64,000 bases of DNA from Actinacidiphila yeochonensis CN732 (lineage in GTDB: Bacteria > Actinomycetota > Actinomycetes > Streptomycetales > Streptomycetaceae). This document shows positions 16,745 through 25,497 of the stretch, piece after piece. The stretch lies in NCBI RefSeq assembly GCF_000745345.1, contig NZ_JQNR01000005.1:3844001-3908000 (forward strand). The letters are read 5' to 3'. The first letter of the stretch is position 1; every line of letters starts with the position of its first letter. The translations under genes were made by a program, and so were the position numbers. The notes beneath the pieces were generated by a model. It ran no database searches, was not told the DNA's origin, and saw only the letters and a list, made by a program, of their open reading frames with translations.

Positions 16745-18067
16745 ATGACAGCACACATCGGCCACCGCGCAGTCGTGCTGGGCGGAGGGATCGCGGGGCT
16801 GTTCGCCGCGCGCGTCCTCTCCGAGGCGTACCGCGAGGTGATCGTCGTCGACCGCGACACCCTCACCGGCGCCTACAGTCCGCGCTCCGCCGTCCCGCAG
16901 GGCCACCACATCCACGCGCTGCTCGCCCGCGGGCAGCAGGTCATGGACGAGCTGTTCCCCGGCATCACCGAGGAGCTGATCGCCTGCGGCGTGCCCGTCG
17001 GCGACTTCGGCACCAGCCTCAGCTGGTACTTCAACGGGCAGATGATGCGGAAGAAGGAGACCGGCCTGGTCTGCGTGGCCGCGGGCCGCGCCCGGCTGGA
17101 GGCACACCTGCGCGAGCGGGTCGCGGCGCTGCCCGGCGTCGCGCTGCTGGAGCGCACCGACATCCTCGGCCTGGCGACGGCCGGGCGGGAGCGGATCGTC
17201 GGCGTGCGGGTGCAGAGCCAGACGCCGGGGTCGGCCGAGCGCACGCTGGAGGCCGACCTGGTGGTCGACGGCACCGGCCGCGGCTCGCGCACCCCCCGGT
17301 GGCTGGAGGACCTCGGCTTCGGCACCGTGCCGCAGCAGCGCGTCACCATGGACCTGACCTACACCTCGTGCGACTTCGAGGGGCCGCTGGCCTTCGACCC
17401 GATCGGCGAGGACATCGCGCTGATACCCGTGGCCACCCCGGCCCTGCCGCGCGGGGCGATCTTCGCCCGGATGCCGGACCGCTACTCGCTCTCGCTCACC
17501 GGCATCCTCGGCGACAAGCCGCCGACGGACCTGGAGGGCTTCCTGCGCTACGCCAGGACCCTTCCGGTACCGGAGATCTACGCGGCGCTCAAGGACGCGG
17601 TGCCGATGGGCGAGCCGCATACCTTCCACTTCCCGGCCAGCATCCGCCGCCACTACGAGCTGCTGCCCGACCTGCCCGAGGGCCTGATCGTGCTCGGCGA
17701 CGCCGCGTGCACCTTCAACCCGGTCTACGCCCAGGGCATGACCGTCGCCGCGCTCGGCGCCGCACTGCTCGCCGAGCACGTGCGGACCGGCACGCCGCCC
17801 AAGCCCACCGCGTTCCAGCAGGACCTGGCCCGGGTGATCGACGCGCCGTGGACGATGGCCGCGGGCGCCGACCTCGGCTTCCCCGGGGTCCAGGGGCTGC
17901 GCACCCCCGAGGTCCGGATGGGCAACGGCTACATCCCCAAGCTGCAGGCCGCCGCGGCGGCCGACGCGGAGCTGTCCGAGGCGTTCCTGCGCGCGGCCGG
18001 CATGATCGACCCGCCGCAGGCGCTGATGAGCCCGCAGATCATGGGCCGGGTCTTCGCCGCCCGCTGA
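16745..18067 (+). CDS. FAD-dependent monooxygenase / epoxidase-like
   Basis: 440 residues. The N-terminal dinucleotide fold is AVVLGGGIAGLFAARVL (about 9-25), and IVVDRD ends the second strand. A conserved HHIHALLARG follows, as in FAD monooxygenases of the para-hydroxybenzoate hydroxylase fold. The late motif IVLGDAACTFNPVYAQGMT supplies the second FAD contact. Related actinomycete proteins are annotated as epoxidases, halogenase-like or geranylgeranyl-reductase-like oxidoreductases. The WxWxIP motif and paired catalytic Lys of tryptophan halogenases are absent, so monooxygenase or epoxidase is preferred. It is divergent from the epoxide hydrolase operon. Confidence 0.82.
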   Translation: MTAHIGHRAVVLGGGIAGLFAARVLSEAYREVIVVDRDTLTGAYSPRSAVPQGHHIHALLARGQQVMDELFPGITEELIACGVPVGDFGTSLSWYFNGQMMRKKETGLVCVAAGRARLEAHLRERVAALPGVALLERTDILGLATAGRERIVGVRVQSQTPGSAERTLEADLVVDGTGRGSRTPRWLEDLGFGTVPQQRVTMDLTYTSCDFEGPLAFDPIGEDIALIPVATPALPRGAIFARMPDRYSLSLTGILGDKPPTDLEGFLRYARTLPVPEIYAALKDAVPMGEPHTFHFPASIRRHYELLPDLPEGLIVLGDAACTFNPVYAQGMTVAALGAALLAEHVRTGTPPKPTAFQQDLARVIDAPWTMAAGADLGFPGVQGLRTPEVRMGNGYIPKLQAAAAADAELSEAFLRAAGMIDPPQALMSPQIMGRVFAAR

Positions 18068-18431
18068 ACCCCCGCTGAACCCCGCCGGGCCCCCGCTGAA
18101 CCCGCGCCGGCCCCCCGAGGGCTCCCCGCAGGGCTCCTGCGAACCCCGGCCCGCTCCCTGCCGGAGCCGCCCGCTCCTGGTGGTCCCTGCTGGTCGCCCG
18201 CCCGTCCCCTGGTGAACCCCCGGCGGTCCAGCGGCCCCGCTGACCGCCGGGCCGGCACGGACGGGCCCGCCGCCCCGGCCGCCGCACCGCGGTGACCGGG
18301 GCGGCGCACATCTTCCCGAAATCCGTGGTCCGCCGTGTCGATTCCGGCCCCGCCCGCTTCGTCGTAGGGATGAGAGGCCGGGCCCGCCGCGCGACAGGCG
18401 GCCCTACCGCACGTCGGAAGAGGACTCGACC
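18068..18431. other. Noncoding gap with short C-rich repeats
   Basis: About 360 bases with no credible gene. The first 50 bases repeat CCCGCTGAACCCC-like units directly after the monooxygenase stop. The GT gene ribosome binding site (AGAGGA) lies at its end. No promoter is clear. Confidence 0.6.
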
Positions 18432-19685
18432 ATGTCAGTCAGCACCGCCCGCCCCAAGGTGTCGGTGATCATCCCCACCTACAACCGCTCCGGCATGATC
18501 CGCCTGATGCTGGACCAGTTGCTGCGCCAGACCCTGCCGGTCGACGAGTTCGAGGTCGTCATCGCCGACGACGGCTCCTCGGACGACACCGAGCAGGTGG
18601 TCCGCTCGTACGCGGACCGGCTGAACATCGGCTACTACTTCCAGGAGGACGAGGGCTTCCGGGTCGCCAAGGTGCGCAACGGCGCCGCCCGGCTCGCCTC
18701 CGCCCCGCTGCTGCTGATGATCGACGCCGGCGCCATCCCCGGTCCGGACCTGCTGCGCCGTCACCTGGCCTCGCACGAGGAGCAGCCGGGCCGGGCCGTG
18801 GTCGGCTACGCCTGGGGCTACGACCCGGTGGCGGACCCGATCCCCGGCCTGGCCGAGGCGCTCGCCGAGCTCCCGCCGGAGCAGGCGGTGGAGAAGTTCC
18901 GCGACGACCCCTCCTTCCGGGACACCCGGCACGAGCAGTTCGAGCAGGACGGCTTCGACCTCGCCCGCACCCCGCTGGCCTGGCGCCTGTTCTACACGCT
19001 CAACTGCTCGGTCTCGGCCGAGGACTTCTGGGCGGTCGGCGGACTCAACGAGGAGTACGTCCAGTGGGGGACCGAGGACCAGGAGTTCGGGCTGCGCCTG
19101 GAGCGGCACGGCCTGACGATGTACCTCGACCAGGAGGCGTGGGTCGTCGAGTGGCCGCATGAGCGCGACTTCACCTCGCAGTGGCCGCTCTACCTGGAGA
19201 ACGTCGACATGTTCCACCGCCAGTTCCCCGAGCCGGCGGTCGAGATGGGCCGGACGCTCGCGCACCAGGACCGGTACTGGCACTGGCGCGACCTCTGGCT
19301 GGAGTACGAGGACTGGACCGAGCGGGCCCGTGGGCTCGACGTGTCCGGCCAGCTCGCCGAGGCGGCCGGGCGGTTCGGCAAGGACACCCGGATCGCGGTC
19401 TTCGGCTGCGGCGGGGAACTCCCGGCCGGCCTGAACGCGGCCGCGGTGGTGGACTTCGACCGCGAACTGCTCGACCGGGCGGCCGCGGGCGGTGCGGACG
19501 GCGGACCGGCCGCGTTCCACGCCATCGGCCTCCGGACCCTGCTGCCGGAGCAGAGCGTCGACGTCGTGCTGATCACCTCGCGCCTGGCCGGGTTGTGGCC
19601 CAGCTGGGGTGAGGTGATCCTCGACGAGGCACGGCGGATCGGCGCCTCGGCAGAGGTCCTCGACCCGGCAATGGGCGGGGAGTGA
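18432..19685 (+). CDS. Family 2 glycosyltransferase
   Basis: 417 residues. The GT-A fold opens with KVSVIIPTYNRSGMIRLML (about 9-27), then VVIADDGSSDDT, and the divalent-metal loop here reads LLLMIDAGAIPG, with Asp-Ala-Gly in place of the usual DxD. A galactosyltransferase-type second half has NCSVSAEDFWAVGGLNEEY and WGTEDQEFGLRLE, which carries the acceptor-site acidic residues. The last ~120 residues form a separate domain reading IAVFGCGGELP and VDVVLITSRLAG, which looks like a small Rossmann-type unit. A sugar transfer to a small-molecule product would fit the surrounding tailoring genes; acceptor and donor are unknown. The MFS gene starts 8 bases after the stop. Confidence 0.88.
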   Translation: MSVSTARPKVSVIIPTYNRSGMIRLMLDQLLRQTLPVDEFEVVIADDGSSDDTEQVVRSYADRLNIGYYFQEDEGFRVAKVRNGAARLASAPLLLMIDAGAIPGPDLLRRHLASHEEQPGRAVVGYAWGYDPVADPIPGLAEALAELPPEQAVEKFRDDPSFRDTRHEQFEQDGFDLARTPLAWRLFYTLNCSVSAEDFWAVGGLNEEYVQWGTEDQEFGLRLERHGLTMYLDQEAWVVEWPHERDFTSQWPLYLENVDMFHRQFPEPAVEMGRTLAHQDRYWHWRDLWLEYEDWTERARGLDVSGQLAEAAGRFGKDTRIAVFGCGGELPAGLNAAAVVDFDRELLDRAAAGGADGGPAAFHAIGLRTLLPEQSVDVVLITSRLAGLWPSWGEVILDEARRIGASAEVLDPAMGGE

Positions 19686-19693
19686 CCTGACGC

Positions 19694-21061
19694 GTGGCAA
19701 TCTCCGACGAGGCCGGTACCGCGGCCGGAAGCGGTACCGGAAGTGAGGCCGGTACCGCGACCGGAAGCGGTGCCGGGAGCAGTACCGGAAGCAGGACCGG
19801 GACCGGCGCCGAGGCCGGAAACGGTACCGGGACGGGCCGTTCGACGGCCGGTGCCGAGGACGCCCCGCGCGCCGCCGCGCGGGCCCGGTGGGCGGTCACC
19901 GCCGTCTTCTTCCTCAACGGCATGATCATCTCCGCCTGGATCGCCAGGGTCCCCTCGTTCCAGGCGAACCACCACTACGGCGACGGCGAACTCGGCGTGA
20001 TCCTCACGTCGTTCGGCGTCGCCGCCATCATCGCGATGCAGTTCGTCGGGGCGCTGGTCGGACGGCTGGGCAGCGCCGTGGTCATCCGGCTGATGCTGCT
20101 GGGCGCGCCGGTGCTGCTGGCCTGCGTGGGCCTGTCCCGCAACGCGGGCGAGCTGGCCGCCTCGCTGCTGCTGCTCGGTGCCTCGCACGGCACGTGCGAC
20201 GTGGCGATGAGCGCGCACGCGGTGGCGGTGGAGCGGACGCTCAAGCGGCCGGTGATGAACGGCTGCCACGCGGCCTGGGGCATCAGCGCGGTGCTCTCCT
20301 CGCTGATCGGCGCCGGGTCCACGCACGCCGGTGTCTCTCCCGGCGTGCAGTTCTCGGTGATGGGCGCGGTGCTGCTGCTCGCCGCGGTCCCGGTGACCGC
20401 CCGGCTGCTGCCGGCGTCCACCGACCGCGACACCGCCGCCCCGGACCGGCCGAAGTCCGAGCGTGTCAGGACGAGTTGGCGCGACGGTTGGCGCGGCCCG
20501 GTGCTGGTCTTCGGAGCGCTCGGCGCGATCCTGATGGTCTGCGAGGGCGCGGTGAACAGCTGGAGCGGGGTCTTCCTGCACCACGACCTGGGCGCCACCC
20601 TCGCGGCGGCGTCCCTGGGGTACACCGCCTACGTCGCCTGCCAGTCCGTGGGCCGGCTCGTGGGCGACCGGCTCAACCGCAGGTTCGCGGCCGTCGTGCT
20701 CTTCCGGACCAGCGCGGTCATCGGCCTGCTCGGCCTGGCCGTCGCGATCCTCGTGCCGTTCCGCGCGGCGGCGATCGCCGGCTTCGGCATCCTCGGGATC
20801 GGTGCCGCGCTGCCGCTGCCCATGCTCTTCAGCGCCGCCGGCCATGCCGGCGGCGAGGGCCCGGGAGCGGCCGTGTTCGTCTCCCGCTTCACCACGTTCA
20901 CCTACGGCGGCGTGCTGCTCGGCCCCGCCGTGGTGGGCTGGTGCGCGGAGGCGTTCACGCTCCACTGGACGCTGGCGGCGCTCATCCCGCTGATGGCGCT
21001 GGTCGCCTTCAACGCGCGGATCGTGGCCCGTCCCGAGGAGGACCGCGGACTCGCCGCGTGA
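19694..21061 (+). CDS. MFS transporter with low-complexity N-terminal extension
   Basis: 455 residues from GTG 19694, close behind the glycosyltransferase gene. Residues from about 66 onward form a 12-helix MFS permease (AVTAVFFLNGMIISAWIARV, FVGALVGRLGSAVVIRL, with the loop-2 GRLG turn). The first ~55 residues are almost only Gly, Thr, Ser, Ala and Glu in a repeating pattern encoded by GGTACCGGAAGC-like units. Such a cytosolic tail is not typical; a later start cannot be excluded, but none has a better ribosome binding site. Helix content fits sugar or drug exporters; efflux of the block's product is an inference. Confidence 0.85.
   Translation: MAISDEAGTAAGSGTGSEAGTATGSGAGSSTGSRTGTGAEAGNGTGTGRSTAGAEDAPRAAARARWAVTAVFFLNGMIISAWIARVPSFQANHHYGDGELGVILTSFGVAAIIAMQFVGALVGRLGSAVVIRLMLLGAPVLLACVGLSRNAGELAASLLLLGASHGTCDVAMSAHAVAVERTLKRPVMNGCHAAWGISAVLSSLIGAGSTHAGVSPGVQFSVMGAVLLLAAVPVTARLLPASTDRDTAAPDRPKSERVRTSWRDGWRGPVLVFGALGAILMVCEGAVNSWSGVFLHHDLGATLAAASLGYTAYVACQSVGRLVGDRLNRRFAAVVLFRTSAVIGLLGLAVAILVPFRAAAIAGFGILGIGAALPLPMLFSAAGHAGGEGPGAAVFVSRFTTFTYGGVLLGPAVVGWCAEAFTLHWTLAALIPLMALVAFNARIVARPEEDRGLAA
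19714..19850. repeat. Degenerate GGTACCGGAAGC-type tandem repeat
   Basis: Near-repeats of about 12-36 bases (GCCGGTACCGCGACCGGAAG and variants) encode the Gly/Thr/Ser/Ala tail of the MFS protein. Units have diverged at single bases, so the repeat is not freshly expanded. Confidence 0.7.
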
Positions 21062-21063
21062 AG

Positions 21064-21108
21064 CCCGAGGGGGCGGTGACCGGTCCGCGTGTCCACTGCC
21101 CCCTCGGG
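21064..21108. terminator. Bidirectional terminator between convergent genes
   Basis: An 11-bp inverted repeat, CCCGAGGGGGC (21064-21074) against GCCCCCTCGGG (21098-21108), sits between the convergent MFS and flavin enzyme genes. Confidence 0.7.
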
Positions 21109-21113
21109 GTCGC

Positions 21114-22295
21114 TCAGATGAAGAAGGTGTTCGGTTCGAGTCCGCACAGCACCCGTCCGTAGAGCTCCGCCGTGGCCGTCGGCAGGTGCAGTGAGTGGAC
21201 CGTGACCGCCTGGAGGTTGCGGCGGACGCGCTGGATGAGCTGGTCGGTGTAGAGGGACGACGCCCCGGAGGCGCCGGCGAGCAGGTCCGCCGCGTCGGCA
21301 CCCAGTCGCGGTACGCGGCCGGCGACCGCCCGGACGTAGGCGCGCTCCCGCAGCGTCCACTCCGCACCGGACCCGGCCTTGCCGTCGATGAGGGCGGCCA
21401 GCCGCCGTGCGTGGCCCTCCGCCTCGTCGATCTGGAGCATCGCCTCGCCCGCCTGCAGATGGGTGATCGGGGCGTCGGCCTGCCGCTCGTAGGTCGTGTT
21501 GGTGATCGGACGCCGCTGGACGCGCTCGAAGAAGTCCTCCGCGCCCGCCCGAGCCATGCCGATGATCTTGCCGGTGGTGGACGCGGCCACGGCGCCGACC
21601 AGCGGCGTGTGGAACATCGGCAGCCCCGCGTTGAGCTTCGAGGCGTACTCCCCGCGGGTGAAGGCGGGGATGCTCAGGCACCGCGCGGCGGGAACGAACA
21701 CGTCCTCTGCCGCGACCGTGACGCTGCCGGTGCCGCGCAGTCCCGCGACCTCCCAGTCGTCGATCATGCGCAGTTCGCGCATCGGCACGACCGCCATCAC
21801 CGGCTCGGGGTCGCCGTCCGCGGTGGGCGCCAGCACCGACAGCAGCTTCCAGGTGCTGTGCGCCGCACCGGAGTTGAAGCTCCAGCGGCCGTTGACGCGG
21901 ATGCCGCCCGGCCGCTGCTCCGCGGTGCCGCCGATCACCAGGGTGCCGCTGATCCGCGCGTCGGGGTCGGCGAAGACCTCGTCCTGGGCCTCGTCGGAGA
22001 ACAGCCCCACGTTCCACGAGGTGATCCACCAGACCGCCACGGTGAACGCCACGGCCCCGTCACCGCGCCCGAGTTCGATGCCCACGTCCAGCAGGTCGGA
22101 CGCGCTGCTCTCGTAGCCGCCGAAGCGCGCGGGGACCCGCATCCGCAGGACGCCCGCGTCCTTCAGCGCCTCCACGGCCTCGTCGCTCAACCGCCGGTTG
22201 CGCTCGGACCAGTCGGCGTGCTCGCGCAGCACCGGCACCAGGCCCGCGGCGCGCGCGGCCAGCTCCGTGGAAGTGGGCTTCGCCGTCGTATGCAT
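21114..22295 (-). CDS. Acyl-CoA dehydrogenase-type flavin monooxygenase (copy 2)
   Basis: 393 residues, exactly the length of copy 1 at 14021-15202 and clearly its paralogue. Both share MRVPARFGGYE/MRLPARFGGYE, SFNSGAAHS, GLRGTGSVT, RPITNTTYERQ, and the terminal LYGRVLCGLEPNTFF. ATG 22295 follows GGGGAGG. The same two-component flavin hydroxylase role is inferred. It is the last gene of a minus-strand run AraC regulator, SDR, flavin enzyme (gaps of 27 and 18 bases). Substitutions cluster in the middle (LVIGGTAEQRPGGI against LAPTATATPTEGGL), so substrates probably differ. Confidence 0.82.
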   Translation of the reverse strand: MHTTAKPTSTELAARAAGLVPVLREHADWSERNRRLSDEAVEALKDAGVLRMRVPARFGGYESSASDLLDVGIELGRGDGAVAFTVAVWWITSWNVGLFSDEAQDEVFADPDARISGTLVIGGTAEQRPGGIRVNGRWSFNSGAAHSTWKLLSVLAPTADGDPEPVMAVVPMRELRMIDDWEVAGLRGTGSVTVAAEDVFVPAARCLSIPAFTRGEYASKLNAGLPMFHTPLVGAVAASTTGKIIGMARAGAEDFFERVQRRPITNTTYERQADAPITHLQAGEAMLQIDEAEGHARRLAALIDGKAGSGAEWTLRERAYVRAVAGRVPRLGADAADLLAGASGASSLYTDQLIQRVRRNLQAVTVHSLHLPTATAELYGRVLCGLEPNTFFI

Positions 22296-22313
22296 GTGCC
22301 TCCCCTTTCGCGG

Positions 22314-23057
22314 TCAGTCCAGCGGGCGCAGACCGGCGCCCGTGAGCAGGTGGGCGCCGGCCTGCTCCGGTCCGGCCACGGCCAGACTCAGGAACGCGGC
22401 TCCGGCGGCCTCGGGGGTGAGCGTCGGCCCCATGCCGTCGACGAACTCCTCGACGCTGACACCGGCGCGGCGCGCGTAGGCGTCCACCGCCGCGCGCCCG
22501 AGCCCCGTCGCCGGGGTCAGCTGCGGCAGCACGGACGAGACGGTGATCCCGAGGCCGTCGCGGTCCGCCTCCTGCGCGGCGTACTCGGCCAGGAACCGCA
22601 CGGCCGACTTGGCGCCCGCGTACCCGCCGCTGAGCGGGGAGCCGCGCAGCGCCGCGCCGCTGCTGGTCACGATCACCCGGCTGCCCGGCTCCAGCGGCAG
22701 CAGCAGCGACTCGCGCACCCAGGTGAAGGCGATACGGACGTCGACGTCCCAGGAGGTCGAGAAGGTCTCCCAGGTCTGCCGGGTGATCGGGCGCAGCAGC
22801 GGTGAGGCGCCCGCGAGGATCGCGAGCACGTCCGGGCGGTACCGGTCGAGCAACGAGCCGGCCAGCACGGGGTCGGCCGCGTCACCCCGTTCGAGGCGCA
22901 GCCGCGGCTGCACGGAGGCGAGTTCGCCGAGCGGGCCGACGTCGCGGGAGAGGGCCACCACCTCCGCGCCAGCGGCGAGGAACGCCTCGGTGACGCCGCG
23001 GCCGAGACCGCGGCTCGCGCCGACGACCAGGGCGCGGCTTCCGGTGAGCTGATCCAT
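22314..23057 (-). CDS. Short-chain dehydrogenase/reductase
   Basis: 247 residues. The cofactor motif is ALVVGASRGLGRGV (about 9-22), and the Ser-Tyr-Lys triad lies in VIVTSSGAAL and GYAGAKSAV. GDAADP follows the second strand, and an Arg in LSRD after it favours NADPH. The NAG motif of classic SDRs reads LAGAS here. ATG 23057 has a strong GGAGG. It lies between the AraC regulator and flavin enzyme copy 2 in one operon, so it likely reduces a ketone or oxidises an alcohol in the same pathway. Confidence 0.9.
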   Translation of the reverse strand: MDQLTGSRALVVGASRGLGRGVTEAFLAAGAEVVALSRDVGPLGELASVQPRLRLERGDAADPVLAGSLLDRYRPDVLAILAGASPLLRPITRQTWETFSTSWDVDVRIAFTWVRESLLLPLEPGSRVIVTSSGAALRGSPLSGGYAGAKSAVRFLAEYAAQEADRDGLGITVSSVLPQLTPATGLGRAAVDAYARRAGVSVEEFVDGMGPTLTPEAAGAAFLSLAVAGPEQAGAHLLTGAGLRPLD

Positions 23058-23084
23058 GCTCTTCCTTCCCTCCAGGATGCGCGG

Positions 23085-23885
23085 TCAGCAGGCCCCGGCC
23101 ATGAGGCGCTGGTCGCGGCAGTCGAGCTCCGGCAGCGCGAAGAGCACCGGGAGGTCGAAGACGCCGCTGGGCCGCAGGGTGATGTCGACTTCGATGGCCC
23201 CCCGGGTCTGCACGGTCACCGCGGGGCCCGTACCGACGAGCATGCGGCGCTCCGTGCCGTACTCCGGGGGTGAGCCGTCCAGGCCGGCCACCCGGATGTG
23301 CCAGGTGCCGTCCGGGACGCCGTGCAACTGGAACCGCCGCCGCCCGGGGCCGAGCACGTCCCAGGCGACCGGCCTCCCCTCGGGGACCGAACTGGTGAAG
23401 GCACCGACGTAGACGTTGCGCAGCGGGACGACGCCGGCCCGCAGCACCGTACCGACGACGGTGCCGCCGTGCGGGCCGGGCCGCGGCGGCCGCGGCAGCG
23501 AGCCGGAGTCGGCCAGCCGCGCGTGGTCGCGGTAGCGCGTCGGCGACAGCCCGACGCTGCGGGTGAACCGTGAGGTAAAGGTTCCCGGGCTGTTGTACCC
23601 CACCTGGTACGAGATGCCCGTGACGCTCAGCTCGCTCTCCCGCAGCAGTTCCTTGGCCTGGTGCAGCCGGACCGCGGACAGGAACCGGCCCGGGGACGTG
23701 CCGGTCACCTGGCGGAACACGCGGGAGAAGTAGAAGCGGCTGAGGATCGCCGCGTCGGCGAGGTCGGACAGCGAGACCGGCTCACCGTAGTGCTTCCACA
23801 TCGTCTCGATCGCACGGCGCACGGCGTCTTGCACGAGGGCTCCAGGGCGGGTGTCGGCGTACGCGGACCAGGACGCGGAGGACAC
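23085..23885 (-). CDS. AraC-family regulator with C-terminal beta-rich domain
   Basis: 266 residues from GTG 23885. Unlike most AraC proteins, the DNA-binding domain is N-terminal (about 18-118). It has VSLSDLADAAILSRFYFSRV as the first helix-turn-helix, LRESELSVTGISYQVGYNSP as the second, then FTRSVGLSPTRYR. The remaining ~140 residues contain Gly/Pro-rich beta strands (GTVVGTVLRAGVVPLRNVYV, PDGTWHIRVAGLDG) that resemble carboxypeptidase-regulatory-like or prealbumin-like folds and may bind a ligand. As the first gene of its operon it probably controls the surrounding block. The 430-base gap to the divergent aldo/keto reductase gene would hold its sites. Confidence 0.87.
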   Translation of the reverse strand: MSSASWSAYADTRPGALVQDAVRRAIETMWKHYGEPVSLSDLADAAILSRFYFSRVFRQVTGTSPGRFLSAVRLHQAKELLRESELSVTGISYQVGYNSPGTFTSRFTRSVGLSPTRYRDHARLADSGSLPRPPRPGPHGGTVVGTVLRAGVVPLRNVYVGAFTSSVPEGRPVAWDVLGPGRRRFQLHGVPDGTWHIRVAGLDGSPPEYGTERRMLVGTGPAVTVQTRGAIEVDITLRPSGVFDLPVLFALPELDCRDQRLMAGAC

Positions 23886-24318
23886 CCCTGAATTTCCTTC
23901 ATCCGGGACGCCGTGACATCTCCGTGATTGCTCAGCCGATCAGTACGGGCGGGAAGCACGTATTGCGCGATATGCGCGCGCCGGTATTCGGCCGTTCTTC
24001 GGGACGCTTTCGCCGGCGGCGGGAGCGGGAGCCGGGCGGCTGGGACAGCGGACCGCGGCGGCGGTGCGGCGGACGGCCCGTACCGCCGCGACCGGACGTT
24101 TCCGCCAGGTCGGGGCGGCTCTGCGCGGAACGGGGAGCCGGTGGGAAGCACGCCGCCGGCACGGCTGCCGGAGGGCGGCGGCGACCCGGCCGGCGGTCCG
24201 CGCATTCAGCCGGAACCGTATGTCCGTCAGCTGGCGGGAAGGGTAGCGCAATTCAGGAGACGGGCGTCTTCGCAGGCTCATTAGAGTCGTACCGGATGGC
24301 CTGAACCGAGAGGACGGA
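23886..24318. promoter_or_regulatory. Divergent control region AraC / aldo-keto reductase
   Basis: A 433-base gap between divergent genes with no credible reading frame. It contains the self-complementary GCGCGATATGCGCGC-like stretch near 23967. GAGAGGA precedes the reductase ATG at 24319. It is the most likely site of regulation for both operons. No hexamer pair was convincing. Confidence 0.5.
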
Positions 24319-25317
24319 ATGATGGAGTATCGCTTCGTCGGCCGCAGCGGCCTGATGATCAGTGAGATAGCTTACGGAAACTGGATCACCCACGGTTCCC
24401 AGATCGAGGCCGACACCGCGCGTGCCTGCGTGCGCGCGGCGCTCGACGCCGGCATCACCACCTTCGACACCGCCGACATGTACGCCGACGGCCGTGCCGA
24501 GTCCGTGCTCGGCGAGGCGCTGCGCGGCGAGCGGCGCGAGGGCGTCGAGATCCTCACCAAGGTCTACTTCCCCACCGGCCCGGGCCGCAACGACCGCGGC
24601 CTGTCCCGCAAGCACGTGCTCGAGTCGATCGACAGCTCGCTCCGGCGGCTGGGGACCGACTACGTCGACATCTACCAGGCCCACCGCTTCGACCGGTTCA
24701 CCCCCCTTGAGGAGACCATGGAGGCGTTCGCCGACGTGGTCCGCGCGGGCAAGGCGCTGTACGTCGGGGTGTCGGAGTGGACGGCCGGGCAGATCCACGC
24801 CGCCGCCGGCCTGGCCCGCGAGCTGCGCGTCCCGCTGATCTCCTCGCAGCCGCAGTACAACGCGATCTGGCGGGTGCCCGAGGCCGAGGTGGTGCCGGCC
24901 GCGACCGAGGAGGGGCTCGGCCAGATCGTCTGGTCGCCGATGGCCCAGGGCGTGCTCACCGGCAAGTACCGGCCGGGGGCGCAGCGCCCGGACGGCAGCC
25001 GCGGAGCGGACCCGGCGAACGACATGTTCATGGGGCACCTGCTCGGGAACGAGATCCTGGAGCGGGTGCGGCTGCTCGGGCCGCTGGCGGCGGAGGCGGG
25101 CCTCACCCCGGGCCAGCTGGCGATCGCCTGGGTGCTGCGGAACCCGGCCGTGTCCGCGGCGATCGTCGGCGCCTCCCGTCCCGAGCAGGTCGCCGAGAAC
25201 GCCGCGGCCTCGGGCGTGAAGCTGGACGAGGAGCTGGCGCGCCGGATCGACGAGGCCCTGGAGCCCGTGATCGTGCGGGATCCGGCGCTGACGGACAGCC
25301 ATGAGCAGCGCCCGTAG
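24319..25317 (+). CDS. Aldo/keto reductase
   Basis: 332 residues (ATG 24319; ATG 24322 is equally placed). The TIM-barrel reductase opens with MEYRFVGRSGLMISEIAYGN. The tetrad is visible as Asp and Tyr in FDTADMYADGRAE, Lys in ILTKVYF and His in YQAHRFD. The NADPH-binding end has SPMAQGVLTGKY and AAIVGASRPEQVAENA. This is the group related to the potassium-channel beta subunit. It is followed on the same strand by the P450 and the DUF899 gene, so a carbonyl reduction in the same pathway is likely. Confidence 0.92.
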   Translation: MMEYRFVGRSGLMISEIAYGNWITHGSQIEADTARACVRAALDAGITTFDTADMYADGRAESVLGEALRGERREGVEILTKVYFPTGPGRNDRGLSRKHVLESIDSSLRRLGTDYVDIYQAHRFDRFTPLEETMEAFADVVRAGKALYVGVSEWTAGQIHAAAGLARELRVPLISSQPQYNAIWRVPEAEVVPAATEEGLGQIVWSPMAQGVLTGKYRPGAQRPDGSRGADPANDMFMGHLLGNEILERVRLLGPLAAEAGLTPGQLAIAWVLRNPAVSAAIVGASRPEQVAENAAASGVKLDEELARRIDEALEPVIVRDPALTDSHEQRP

Positions 25318-25497
25318 CCGGTCCTGGAGGCCCGGCCGGCAGGCATGCCGCGAATCGGGCACGCAGCAAGAAAGCGCGCGTCCTGGCCGTTCGTAAGGTG
25401 GCCGGGAGGGCTGGTCGAACGTCAGGAGCCGGCCCGAGAGCCCATGGCTGCGCGCCGGGCGCCGTCGGCAGCCGGATCAGTTCGCTGGAGGAGACCC

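Noticed and set aside
16745..18067. Tryptophan halogenase
   Set aside because: The FAD motifs fit, but the WxWxIP sequence and the catalytic Lys/Glu context of flavin halogenases are missing.
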